From contig NC_090320.1 of NCBI RefSeq assembly GCF_040869045.1, forward strand, positions 144,296,941 to 144,360,940: 64,000 bases of DNA, read 5' to 3'. This stretch comes from Eurosta solidaginis. Taxonomy: Eukaryota; Arthropoda; Insecta; Diptera; Tephritidae. The notes beneath the pieces were generated by a model, which saw only the letters and a program-made list of their open reading frames with translations, was not told where the DNA came from and made no database searches. Every line of letters starts with the position of its first letter. Position 1 is the first letter of the stretch. This document shows positions 10,026-20,645 of this stretch, piece by piece. The position numbers and the translations under genes were made by a program.

Positions 10026-13000
10026 CCTGTCCCCGTCTTCCCCCCCCCCCCTGTTTTCCGGCAGTAATCGTGTAGGTCAGGGAAACAGACTCTTAGTCCC
10101 TACCTCCGTTTGCACCGTTTGCCAGCACAGAATATATAGGTTTGCGATATGCGCCCAATGGAGCTCCTGCCTTGGGTGGTGCCACTTTCCTAGATGTTCT
10201 GGTCTCCGCGACGGCAACCCCCCGACGGGTTTCATCGCGCCATGTTGCCAGGTCGGAAAACCAAATCATCCGGGTACCCTAATGCTTGCCCAAGGACGCC
10301 CAATCCCAGGGCCACAACAGCAATTGAGTCCTGGCCTTCCACAACCCAGGCGTAGTCACCCGTCACTTACCCCCAGAGTGGCGGCCTCTCCCCTTATGCA
10401 CTTCAGAATTCTGCAATTAAACTGTAATGGACTAACTGGGAAGATTACGGAGATAGTCGATTTCATGAAGCGGCACAACATCCGCATTGCTGCGATTCAA
10501 GAGACTAAACTCACAGCAAGATCTGCATTTCAGATCTGCTCTGGGTATAATGTCCACAGGAAAGACCGCGAGAGCAGAAATGGAGGCGCCCTCGCGTTTA
10601 TCATACACCACTCTGTGCAATATTATATATTTGATCCTGGCATCGACCGCAGGGACAATGTCTTAGAACGTCAAGGCCTATCTGTCCGGTCAGGCGATGC
10701 AAATCTAGAAATCATCAACATCTACATCCCTCCTGCCACCTGTTGCCCCAGTGGGTACCGCCCTAATATCATAGCCTTACTCACTGGCAACAATCGCATT
10801 ATCTTAGGCGATTTCAATACCCATCACGATCTATGGCATTCAAACTTGCGGGCGTACAGTAGGGGTGAGATGTTGGCGGATCAAATAGAAGAAACGACGT
10901 TCTGCACAATAAATGGAGACGCCCCCACACGTATGGTAGGAAGCTGTCACAGTTCGCCAGATATCTCAATCGTGAGCGCAGAACTCGTAAACTGCGTCAA
11001 CTGGCAGCCGATGGTAACATTGGCATCCGACCACCTGCGCATACTTATTTCGCTCGAACGTACCACCGACTTCATCGTCACCGAAAAACGCACTTTCATA
11101 AACTTCAAAAAAGGAAAGTGGGAAGAATATAAATCTTTTACAGACAATCGCTTCGCTGCCCTCCCTATCCCGACTGATGCCCGCCAAGGGGAGCGTGCCT
11201 TCCGTAAGGTCATTGAATCCGCCTCGGCACGTTTCATTCCCGCCGGGAGAATTCCCGAAATCCGGCCTCACTTCCCGGCGGAGGCCGCAAACTTAGCGAG
11301 AGAACGTGACCTTATAAGACAGCTTGATCCAGGCGACGCCCAAATAAAGGATATAAACCAACGCATCAGATTGCTTGTCGACGAACACAAGCGGGCGAAA
11401 TGGAAGGAGCACCTAAGAGGTTGTAACCTCTCTACCGGTGTGGGTAAACTTTGGTCCAAGTCCCTATCGAATCCGACTAAGCACAAAGACAAAGTTTCCA
11501 TCGCCTTTGGCGACAAAGTGCTGTCGGATGCGAAAAAATGCGCGAGCGCTTTCTGCCGACAATATATAATGCATCCTACGGTCGACAAAAATAGACGCGC
11601 ACATAAACACAAATTCAGCGCGTCACCAATCACCATCACCGCTAAAGAGGTTGAGGACGCCATTGGTCGCGCTAAACCATCCAAAGCAGTGGGCCCAGAC
11701 GGCATAGCCATGCCGATGCTTAAAAGCATAGGGAAAGAGGGTTTCAAATATTTAGCGCATGTCTTCAACCTGTCTCTTTCCACCTTTGTCATACCCGAGA
11801 AATGGAAAATGGCCAAGGTGGTCCCGCTACTAAAGCATGGGAAACCAGCTAACATAGGTGAGTCGTATCGTGCGATATCTCTCCTATCGCCAGTAGCAAA
11901 GACGCTTGAAGCCATTTTGCTCCCTTATTTCCATGCAAATTTGCAGCTAGCCCCTCATCAGCATGGCTTCAGAAAACTCCATAGCACTACCACCGCGCTA
12001 AATGCCATTAGCACCCAGATAAATTGCGGTTTAAATCAATACCCCCAACATAGAACAGTACTCGTAGCGCTAGACCTATCAAAAGCTTTTGATACGGTCA
12101 ACCATGGCTCGTTACTGCAAGACCTGGAAGGGTCTACCCTTCCCCCATGTCTTAAAAGGTGAACCGCAAATTATCTGGGTGGTCGGCAGGCATCGGTGAA
12201 ATTTAGAAACGAAGCATCAAAACCAAGGAGAATTAAACAAGGGGCGCCACAGGGTGGTGTCCTATCCCCACTTTTGTTTAATTTCTACATATCCAAGCTA
12301 CCTTCACCACCGGAAGGAGTCACAATCGTTTCCTACGCCGATGACTGCACAATAATGGCCACAGGCCCAGGCTATGCAATAAAATAAACGACTACCTCCC
12401 TGATCTCTCCAGTTTTTTCGCCTCGCGAAATCTGGCATTATCACCGACTAAATCTTCCGCGACCTTATTTGCAACATGGACGTCCCAAATGTCGACCATT
12501 TTGAACACCCACGTCGATGGCACTACGCTACCGACTGTCCTACACCCTAAAATCTTGGGTGTAACGTTTGATCAGGATCTACATTTTGGTGAGCACGCAG
12601 CCGCAATTGTTCCGAGAATTCAGAGCCGTAACAAAATCCTCAAATCCCCCACTGGCAGTACCTGGGGAAAAGATAAAGAAACGCTCATGACTACATATAA
12701 AGCAATTAGCCAGCCGATAACGTGCTACGCGTTGCAAAGCCTAAAAAGTACCCACTGGAAGAAACTACAGGCCTGCCAAAATAGTGGTCTCAGAATCGCC
12801 ACGGGCTGTCTTCTTATGCCCCCAGAACACCATCTGCATAATGAGGCGAGAATACTCCCCATCAGGGAGAGAAATGAGATGCTGACCAAACAGTTCCTGT
12901 TGAATACCCAGAAACCTGAGCATCCCAACAGACATCTGATTGATGAACCAGCACCGCCGAGGGGCTTAAGGAGTCATCTCCGTAAGCATTTTGAGGAAAT

Positions 13001-13390
13001 ACGGCAACTGAGAACCCAGCCGTATGAAGCGAAAAAACACAAGCAGGTCCTTGGTGAACTCCATATACAGGCGTCGGACCTTTATGCCGGGAATTGCCCG
13101 GTGAATCCAGTACTTAAAGAAAAGTATCCACAACTCGCGGAAGAGGAACGCATACTCCCCAGGGAAACGCGTGTCACTCTTGCCAACTTCGTTCTGAATA
13201 CTGTAACAGGTTAAACCCCGACCACGACATACAAAATGTATGCCCCGCTTGCAATGTGTCCCCACATGACACCAACCATCTCTTTAATTGTAATGTGGAA
13301 CCAACGCCTCTAACACCCCTTTCCTTATGGTCCACCCCTGTTGAAACGGCAAGTTTCCTTGGAATCCCGTTAGAGGATATTGATTACAAC
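10026..13390 (+). pseudogene. LINE copy A ORF2 (endonuclease-reverse transcriptase)
   Basis: The Cys-rich segment (CTVCQHRIYR... WCHFPRCSGL, 10105-10205) precedes the endonuclease from 10396. The latter keeps LQLNCNG, AIQETKL, ILGDFNTH, SPDISIV and ASDHLRI, so all usual catalytic blocks are present. RT blocks follow: SKAVGPDGI (11680), LALDLSKAFDTVNH-like (12065), QGAPQGGVLSPLLF (12239) and SYADDCTI (12331). A TGA at 12160 replaces the Trp codon present in copy B. A deletion of about 19 bp after YADD (near 12371) shifts the frame, which resumes at 12489. The C-terminal CPACNVSPHDTNHLFNC motif is near 13242-13292. It is a recent but dead copy. The open frame actually starts in copia-2 sequence at 9850. 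Confidence 0.9.
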
Positions 13391-13445
13391 TTGTGATCGG
13401 TCGCGGCTCTTAGGTGGGGCGAAGCATTGCTACAACAACAACAAC
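10026..13445 (+). mobile_element. Jockey-superfamily LINE (copy A), inserted in copia-2
   Basis: The target duplication GAATGTACGCC lies at 10015-10025 and 13446-13456. The 3' end is a short (CAA)n tail (13432-13445). The element carries a cysteine-rich N-terminal module, a complete apurinic endonuclease, a reverse transcriptase and a C-terminal CCHC motif. A second, 5'-truncated copy of the same family lies at 33814-38454 with the same (CAA)n tail. I assign it to the jockey superfamily from domain order; the clade is not fixed. Confidence 0.9.
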
Positions 13446-13456
13446 GAATGTACGCC

Positions 13457-14976
13457 GGTTATTGGTCGTGGTAGGCCAAGGTTGTTACGTACAGGTACAG
13501 TGGGGCGTCCACGTAAGCAATATAATGTCTTAAATGTTTTATGTGAAGACACAGCAGCAACTCCTAGTAGCCTAAGAGAGGCATTCGAGAGTGTTTATTC
13601 TGACGAATGGAAGGCTGCAATGGAGAAGGAGTATGCGTCACTAGTTAAAAATGATACGTGGTCATTTTTTGATTTACCACAAGGTCAAAAAATTGTTGGA
13701 TGTAAATGGGTGTATATGATTAAACGCGATAAAGCAGATGACATCAAACAATTTAAAGCACGTTTGGTGGCTAAAGGCTGCAGTCGACCTTTTCACCAGT
13801 TGTTAGGTAAGCAAATATACGGTTGGTGATTGCACTAGCGGTAGAGCACAGGCTTCACATGCATCAAATGAATGTTTCGTCAGCGTGTCTAAACAGCGAG
13901 TTGCATGATGAAGTACATATGCAGCAGCCAGAAGGTTTTGTCAACAGTAAGCATCCAAATCGTGTATTAAAATTAAAGAAATCTTTATATGGTTTAAAGC
14001 AAAGTGGCAGGGAATAGAACACGAAATTAAATTCTGTTCTTAAAGAAATGGGGTTTAAACCATGTCCCAGCGAACCATGTATATATACAAAAAATAGAGC
14101 AAATATAATCAATGTCATAGCGGTTTATGTTGATGATCTGATCATTGCGAGTTCGTGTATGTCCGAATTGTCTCACATCAAGACGGGAATTGCAAGCAAA
14201 TTCAAGGTTGTAGATGGTGGTGTGCTATCACATTTCTATATAGAAATACAACGTGACGGTGAGCTTGGCAACGTAACACTTTGTCAAAAGCAGTACATAC
14301 TAAATCTATTAAAATACTATAAAATGGAATTGTCCAGAGATGTTGCAACGCCATTAGATGCTGGTTTTAATGTTCACTGCGAGAAGGAGCAGTGTCGAAA
14401 GGTTGATAAAACTGCATATCAGCCAATCGTAGGTGCATTAATGTATTTGGCGATCTCAACACGTCCTGACATTTTACATTCCGTTTGTAAGTTATCACAA
14501 AGGAATACTAACCCACATACTGAGCATGAAGCGGGAGTAAAGCACTTACTGCGTTATTTACGTAAAACGGCTGATACAAACTTCACTATACGAGAACTGA
14601 CAGACCTATAGAGGGTTTCGCAGATGCTGATTGGGGAAGCGATGTATCAGATGGAAAGTCATATTCGGGCTATGCTTTTGTAGCAGCAGGTGACGTGTTT
14701 TCTTGGGAGTGCAAAAAGCAAAGCGTCGTGGCACTCAGCAGCACAGAGGCTGAGTACATAGCGTTATCATCAGCAGCGAAAGAATCTGCATATATTAACA
14801 AACTTTTTGCGTAGTAAGCATATCGACATAAAATATCATCACATCAGGCAAATGTATACCAGAAAAGAAATTGATTTAAATTATATACAAACCGATAATA
14901 TGATGTCAGATATATTAACTAAAAATTTGCAAAAAGTTAAGCATATGAAATTTACAAGAGATATGGATATTTATTA
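13457..14976 (+). pseudogene. copia-2 reverse transcriptase and RNase H
   Basis: After the LINE, the copia-type RT begins with RGRPRLLRTG and CKWVYMIKRDK (13457-13800). It continues in another frame (MNVSSACLNSEL, KSLYGLKQS; 13823-14017) and then 14048-14611 with YVDDLIIAS around the catalytic aspartates and the C-terminal RT region (YQPIVGALMYLA). RNase H follows after a stop at 14611 (FADADWGSDVSDGKSYSGY; LSSTEAEYIALS). The protein ends with ILTKNLQKVKHMK near 14950. At least three frame breaks make it non-functional, but unlike copia-1 the RT core is still present. Confidence 0.85.
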
Positions 14977-15005
14977 AAATACTAGTGTAAAGTGTTGAGA
15001 AGGAG

Positions 15006-15117
15006 TGTTGGAAATAACTATTTTCTTCACCCATCTCTCTCAGATATTTTCTCATACCAAACTGTTCTTCTTCCAATGTACATTCTTGGTAGTCTATTGA
15101 AATAAATCAACTAAACA
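15006..15117 (+). repeat. copia-2 3' LTR
   Basis: 112 bp, from TGTTGGAAATAA to CTAAACA. It follows the polypurine tract GAGAAGGAG and is followed by the target duplication GTACT (15118-15122). It is shorter than the 5' LTR because of one internal length difference. Confidence 0.85.
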
Positions 15118-15219
15118 GTACTTTCGCCGTTTATTTATTTATTTAATTCATTCAGTCTAAAAGCACATGCTTTCTTGCAGACTAGTTAAAATAGAAAACA
15201 ATTAAAGCTTAAACTTATA

Positions 15220-16334
15220 TTAGCTGTTATTAAAATTAAGAACATTACTGAATCGATTTGCTAGATGTATAGTCCTAGTTATAGGTTCATTCATAGCATA
15301 ATTCGTTTTATGAGTTATTTCGATGAATAATCTATTATGCCGAAGATCACGCAGGGGAATATATGGAATGAACAATTTAGATAAATCGGAGCAATTTATG
15401 CACAAGTTTATTACATTATTGGCAAGCATCAGTGGGATACAAGTTCTTCTGTCGTGCAAAGCCTGAAGACCAATCAATTTGCGCCTGCTGGTATACGATG
15501 GGAGACCTTCTGCCCAGTGAAGCATCCGTAAAGCAATTTTCGTAAAAATTTTTTGAACTCTTTCAATTTTATAATAGTTAGATTCATAAAAAGGATTCCA
15601 TATTATTGAACAATATTCAAGGTGACTTCTGACCAAGGAGATATAAAGTGCCTTCAACGTCATAGGGTCCTTAAAGTCACTGGTGTTTCGTCTAATGAAA
15701 CCCAAAGAACTTTGCAACAATGAAGTCAATATGACTGGAAAAAGAGAGTTTGGAGTCTAAAATGACACCCAAATCTTAAATCTCTTGACAACGATTAAGA
15801 GATTTAGCATTTAGTTTGTAGTTAAAATATGTCGCAGTAAACAAATAAATTGTTGTCTGCGCACCAACCGGCAAAAGGGTCCAGATCATATTGCAAGTTA
15901 GTGCAGTCAGAGCTATTACGGATCGTCAGAAATAGTTTGACATCGTTCGCAAACATCAAACATTTAGCGAATTAAAATTTCTGGGACAAATCATTTATGA
16001 AAATTAAGAATAATAGAGGGCTACAATGGGTACCCTGCGGAATACCTGACCAGGCGTCTAAATATAGAGATGACTTGTCGGCTCCAATTGCCACATAGAG
16101 CTTTCTGTTCGATAGAAAACTCGTGAAGAATTTCAACAAGTTTCCATTGATTCCATACTTGGCTAACTTGTGTACTAGAATAGTATGATCAACCTTGTCG
16201 AATGCTTTCGAGAAGTCAGTGTATATGACATCCAGTTGCTCAGAGTTCTCTAAAGCACCAACAATTTGATTAGTAACTAAAGCTAAATTTGTGGAAGTAG
16301 ACCTACGTGGGAAAAATCCATGCTGACACTCCAC
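15220..16334 (-). pseudogene. Reverse transcriptase of the minus-strand LINE
   Basis: 15972-16334 encodes RT fingers and palm. A stop follows NDLSQKF, and in the same frame the catalytic box reads MFANDVKLF (near 15935-15960), with Asn where the first of the two invariant aspartates of the A/V-D-D motif should be. Frame breaks follow until 15729-15220, which carries the C-terminal SLVRSHLEYCSIIWNP motif typical of CR1/jockey-type LINEs. The enzyme is dead by both stop and active-site change. Confidence 0.82.
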
Positions 16335-16589
16335 TATAGCCTTGCCTACGTATCGAACAATTTACGTTGAAATACGTGGTGGAATATTTTTGCCAGAGTA
16401 CTCTGTTTAACAATCGGTCTGTAGTCACAAATGTCATTGCGGTTACCAGACTTAAATATGGGATTTATGGAGCATAATAACCACGAGTCCAAAAAAATTC
16501 CACTGATCAAGCAATTTTGAAAGAGGTGAGCTAAGGGTTCTGCAATGGAGTTTGCGCATATTTTGAAAAATATCGGAGAAAACCCTCAG

Positions 16590-17069
16590 TATCTGATTTT
16601 GCACTACTTGTCAATTTAGAGATTGACAGAAGTACATCATCTGCGGTAACAACGAAATTAGAAATTTGGCATTGGTACCAAGAGCGAAATATAGGATAAG
16701 GTGAAGAGGTAAACTTTGAATAAACTTTTTGGAATGATTTAGCAAATAAGTTGCAGGCATCCTGTGGATTACTGGACTCTTCGCCACCATACTCCATGGT
16801 CGTTGGAAAGCCATTGGTTTTCCCCTAAGTATCTGATTTTGTACTACTTGTCAATTTAGAGATTGACAGAAGAACATCATCTGCGGTAACAACGAAATTA
16901 GAAATTTGGCATTGGTACCCAGAGTGAAATATAGGATAAGGTGAAGAGGTAAACTTTCAATAAACTTTTTGGAATGATTTAGCAAATAAGTTGAAGGCAT
17001 CCTGTGGATTACTGGACTCTTCGCCATCATACTCCATGGTCGTTGGAAAGTCATTGGTTTTTCTTTTGG
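16590..17069 (-). repeat. 240-bp tandem duplication in the LINE linker
   Basis: 16590-16829 and 16830-17069 repeat at exactly 240 bp with only a few differences (for example GCACTACTTG versus GTACTACTTG, and CCATTGG versus TCATTGG). The length is a multiple of three, so the coding frame is kept through the duplication. Confidence 0.9.
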
Positions 17070-17827
17070 AGTTAATAACCGACCAGAAACTGGACGGCTT
17101 TGACTATAGTTTTGATTCGAGTTTAAGCATATATTGCTTAAAAAGACACTTATTAGGGCAATCGAATTGCTTTTTAAGTCTTATATAGCTAAGTCGATCA
17201 ATTTCTTTACAGTTCTTCCTATGTTTTTTAAACGCTTTATTTCTCTATTTTTATTTAGTTAGTTATTTATTTAGTTTTAAATTAAACCAGGATGGCATAT
17301 TCCATAAGACCTTACTTTTTAGAGGTGCGAAACTCAAAAGGGCTAGCCTCCTCCTAAAAATTTAATAGGAGGCCTCCGGGTTTCCGGAGAAGTTAAGAAA
17401 TGTGCAATCAGTAGCTACGAAGAACTCGTTTATCGCCACACGATCGGCCTTGAAATAATTATATTCCAATGTAGATTCGGCGGGTTTTTTATAAAAATTA
17501 TAAAAATCAAAATTTATAGCCAAAGGACTATGGTGAAAACTATTTTCCAAAATTGGAAATGGACACTCAAAGCATGATATTTTTAAATCAGCAGATCCAA
17601 ATACTAGATCTAAGAACCTACCATTCTTAGGTTGAGAGCTATATTGTTTCAGACCGTATGAAAATAAGGTGCTAACAACTAGCATATCGATGTCGGATTT
17701 AATATTTGAAGGTAAAGTATTACAATCATTAAACCAAGATGTATTACTTAAATTGAAATCGCCTAAATATATAATTTCATCAGACGGATTAGCATTATTG
17801 ACAACTCGACTTAAATTATCTATATGC

Positions 17828-19249
17828 TTAAATCCTATAAAGCTATGGTGGAAAATCAAACGAGTCATAAGGTTAAAGTATTACGTAGCGATAACGGTCG
17901 GGAATATTTAAGCCAGGAATTTGATAATTTTCTTAAGGAATGTGGTATATTACGACAACTTGCAGTTCCTTATATTCCTCTGCAGAACGGTGTAGCTAAG
18001 CGTGTAAATAGGACATTAGTAGAGATGGCACGTAGTATGCTTATTCATAGCGGATCTAGTGAATGTTTTTGGGCGGAGGCAACCGCTGTCTATTTACGTA
18101 ATAGAGCTGCTACAAAAGCACTTACAAATTCAACGCCTTATGAAATATGGACTGGAAAGAAACCGTGTGTGTCACATCTTAGAGTATTTGGTTCAAAAGC
18201 TGTTGCCCTCGATAAAAGTCAAAAGAAAAAGTTTCAGCCAAGGGGCAAAGAAATGGTAATGGTAGGTTATTCTGAACATTCTAAACCACACCGCTTATAT
18301 GATCCAGAGGCGAAAAAAGTGGTCGTTAGTCGAGATGTTACTTTTACCGAAGAATCGTACATTAATCAGGAAGATTCAGAAGAATTGGTAACGTTTGAAA
18401 TTGAAAGTTTTGCAGATAAAAATGACTCATGACGTATGTGCAGAGTCCGTACTTGATAGCAATATTTCAACATGTAATACAAACAATGATGTACAATACG
18501 AGCCTGTCAAGCGTGGAAGACCAAAAATTATTCGAACTTGTAAAGGGGGACGCCCTCATAAGAACCGGTCTGTTCTCCATATGTTGGAAACAGAGGATAT
18601 ACAAATTCCAAAAACCGTATATGAGGCGTTGAACTCCAAATATTCGAAGCAATGGGAAGATTGGATGCAGAAGGAGTATTCTGCACTAATTAAAAATAAG
18701 ACTTGGGGGTTGGTTGATCTGCCTGTTGGGGAAAATGCTATTGGATGTAAATGGGTTTACAATGTAAAACGAAATGCTAATGGATAAGGGAATAATGGGC
18801 ATTATTTTAAAACAGGAAAATCCGTTGAATGTTGTGTTGATGCAGATTGAGGCGGAGACACAAATGACAAAAAATCGTACACTGGATGTATATTTATTGC
18901 AGCCGGGAGTGTTATCTCGTGGGAGTCGAAAAAGCAGAGTATTGTATCACTAACCAGCACAGAAACGGAATACGTTGCATTATCGACAGCAGCCAAAGAA
19001 GCAGTTTATATCACCAAACTGTTAAACGAAATGGGTTTTGGCAACACAACTCGGATGATGCGAAACAGTGACAACCAAAGTGCACAACAATTAGTTAAAA
19101 ATCCCACATATCATATTAGAAACTTATTTAAAAATAATGAAATTGATTTAAATTATGTTTGTACTGATGAGATGATTTCAGATATTCTTACGAAAAATTT
19201 GCAGAAAATTAAGCATTATAAATCTACAAAGCAAATGGGTTTATATTAA
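17828..19249 (+). pseudogene. copia-1 integrase end, linker and RNase H, plus copy
   Basis: Continues the gene interrupted at 7714. 17828-18432 encodes integrase from KSYKAMVENQT through RSDNGREYL (catalytic D), AKRVNRTLVEMAR (catalytic E position reads K, a likely loss), SHLRVFG and VSRDVTFTEE. The linker (18395-18787) ends in GCKWVYNVKRNANG. As in the minus copy, sequence then jumps to RNase H (VECCVDAD near 18840; TSTETEYVALSTAA near 18960) with the RT core missing. A further small deletion near 19110 removes about 13 codons present in the minus copy. It ends near 19249, 60 bp before the LTR. Confidence 0.85.
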
Positions 19250-19312
19250 CCACTTATTTCATTACATAATAATTTTTATATAAGAATGAGATATGTTTCC
19301 GTTGAGAAGGGG

Positions 19313-19507
19313 TGTTGAAATATACTGTACAGCAAATACACTTGAATATCTACTGTAGCAACAGAACATATACTCATTTACATTTTGACAATATTTTCAA
19401 TGACAAAAAAAATTAACAGCTCTTTCCTGTTTTTCGATTTGTTCAATAAAGATATTTTCATATAAAATTCTCTTTTATTTCACGGTTAATCCTCGCGACT
19501 TCTAATA
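19313..19507 (+). repeat. copia-1 LTR (plus), followed by a primer binding site
   Basis: 195 bp, from TGTTGAAATATAC to TTCTAATA, preceded by the polypurine tract GAGAAGGGG (19304-19312). The site GGTTGTGGGCC (19508-19518) resembles the copia-2 primer site. A gag start follows, so this LTR is both the 3' LTR of the upstream pol and the 5' LTR of the downstream gag, as in a one-LTR circle. Confidence 0.85.
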
Positions 19508-19573
19508 GGTTGTGGGCCTGCTTCGGTATAAGAGAATTTAAATCTTTTAAATTGTGTTAAAAGTTATTTGAAT

Positions 19574-20078
19574 ATGAGTAGCTCGGGTTTATACTACATT
19601 GAGAAGCTCGATGGATCGAACTATTCTTCGTGGGCGGTGCATATGAAAAGCGTGCTAGTCTAGTCCATATGGAATTATGGTCTATAGTTTGCGGAAAATT
19701 CATCAAGGCTGATAATGCAACGGCAGCGGGATCTGCATATATATGATACGAAACATGAAAAGGCGCTTGCTAGTATCATGTTGAGCACAAAATCGTCGCA
19801 GTTGAATCATATCAAACATTGCAAATCATCGGTAGAGGTTTGGAATAGACTCAAAGATATATTCCAACCACAAGGTATCTTCGTAAATCGGGAGAAGATA
19901 ATATTAGGGAGCACATAAGCGAGTTCTACGCCATATGGGAGCAACTAATGGAGATTGGGGTAACGATTCCCGAAGAAATTTTAACTATAATTTTGCTTTC
20001 TAGTTTGCCAAAAACGTATGAAAATTTTGTACTAGCGATAGAAACCCGTGATACACTACCGTCGTTGAACGTCTTGAA
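19574..20078 (+). pseudogene. copia-1 gag N-terminal part
   Basis: ATG at 19574 begins a copia-type Gag (SSSGLYYIEKLDGSNYSSWAV). Frameshifts near 19660 and 19900 break it, but segments STKSSQLNHIKHCKS and SSLPKTYENFVLAIETRD are readable. The frame stops at 20078, where sequence switches to a minus-strand LTR. The last 85 bp repeat the start of the gag segment at 6480. Confidence 0.82.
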
Positions 20079-20165
20079 AATATTGTTAAAATGTAAATGA
20101 GTAAGTATATGTTCTGTTGCTGCAGTAGATATTCAAGTGTATTTGCTGTACAGTATATTTCAACA
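20079..20165 (-). repeat. copia-1 5' LTR fragment (minus strand)
   Basis: Matches the first part of the LTR in inverse orientation (compare 391-470). Its outer end at 20165 is the LTR start TGTTGAAATA on the minus strand, followed directly by non-element DNA. It is the right outer edge of the composite. Confidence 0.8.
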
Positions 20166-20384
20166 GTTTTATTCAAACCAAAGTGTGTTCTATCATTAAG
20201 AACCGGACTATGATGTCAAAAAGAAAAATAATATTAACCTCTTCAGAAAACGTTTCAAAATTTTTACTATATGAAACAAAGCTTTAATTCAAAATAATTC
20301 AAAAATAAAAGCAAACAAAAAATTATTTAAACGTATTGAATATGAATACTAAGAAAAAAATTACGTAGCATTGTGATAAAAAAT
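20166..20384. other. Non-coding DNA
   Basis: AT-rich flank to the right of the copia composite. No gene or structured repeat was seen. Confidence 0.5.
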
Positions 20385-20645
20385 GAATAAGAAGAGATGT
20401 TAGGCCGAGCTTCTCTTCCAATTTGCGTCGTACTCCTTTTGAAAGGACATCTGCAAAGGGCATCTGCAAATCAGTCGAGTTTTCACTGAGAGCAGAAATA
20501 CACCCGGAGTGCCTGCCAAACATTGCAGAGGGGCGAGCACGCTTAGAAAATGTTTCTTCTCTTCTTCTTGCTTTGCCCGGGGCGTGAACACAGGATCTTC
20601 GGTGTGGTAGGCGGCCCACGCTACCATCACACCACGGCAGCCACT
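20385..20645 (-). mobile_element. tRNA-derived SINE
   Basis: Read on the minus strand, it begins with a tRNA-like head (GTGGTGTGATGGTAGCGTGG from about 20640) and a B-box-like TGTTCACGCCCCGGGC near 20580. A body follows, and it ends with AATTGGAAGAGAAGCTCGG and the CTCTTC region near 20395. From memory this layout matches an abundant tephritid SINE. It would be transcribed by RNA polymerase III if active. Confidence 0.7.

Larger units (their letters stand above)
7719..15117 (+). mobile_element. Second copia-type element (copia-2), inserted in the copia-1 integrase
   Basis: Both LTRs and a 5-bp target duplication GTACT (7714-7718 and 15118-15122) are visible. A primer binding site resembling the copia-type internal initiator-tRNA-Met site (GTTATGGGCC, 7863-7872) follows the 5' LTR. 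A polypurine tract (GAGAAGGAG, 14997-15005) precedes the 3' LTR. The element contains gag, protease, a shortened integrase, RT and RNase H, all broken. A 3.4-kb LINE (10026-13445) interrupts the linker between integrase and RT. Without it, copia-2 is about 4 kb. Confidence 0.88.
15134..17827 (-). mobile_element. 5'-truncated LINE (CR1/jockey-like), second insertion in the copia-1 integrase
   Basis: Read right to left. The end of the endonuclease (EIIYLGDFNLS, 17362-17827) is followed by a linker with a 240-bp duplication (16590-17069), RT (HGFFPRRSTSTNL, YTDFSKAFDKVDH, SGIPQGTHCSPLLF; 15972-16334) and the C-terminal thumb region (15220-15729). It ends in a (TTTA)n/(TAAA)n tail at 15134-15150. 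It is inserted only 12 bp from the copia-2 insertion site, since copia-1 sequence resumes at 17828. The flanking overlap TTA fits a short target duplication. Confidence 0.85.
280..20165 (-). mobile_element. Composite copia-type retrotransposon (copia-1), with an internal inverted copy
   Basis: Read on the minus strand, a 5' LTR fragment starts at 20165 and a 3' LTR ends at 280, so these are the outer edges of one insertion. Inside, minus-strand integrase to RNase H (4694-6470) meets head-to-head a plus-strand copy running mid-gag, protease, integrase, RNase H, LTR, 5' gag (6471-20078). The plus part reads like a linearised one-LTR circle: it starts and ends in the same gag segment, with about 85 bp shared between 6480-6560 and 20003-20080. 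Both inversion junctions fall at short shared sequences (AGTTTGC near 6471; TTGAAAAT near 20078). Later insertions (508-4684, 7719-15117, 15134-17827) account for most of the 19.9 kb. The polarity changes are seen directly; template switching or self-integration is inferred. Confidence 0.75.

Noticed and set aside
11268..11915. Long minus-strand frame (215 codons) opposite the jockey LINE
   Set aside because: It overlaps well-conserved RT coding on the plus strand and encodes nothing recognisable; a shadow frame.
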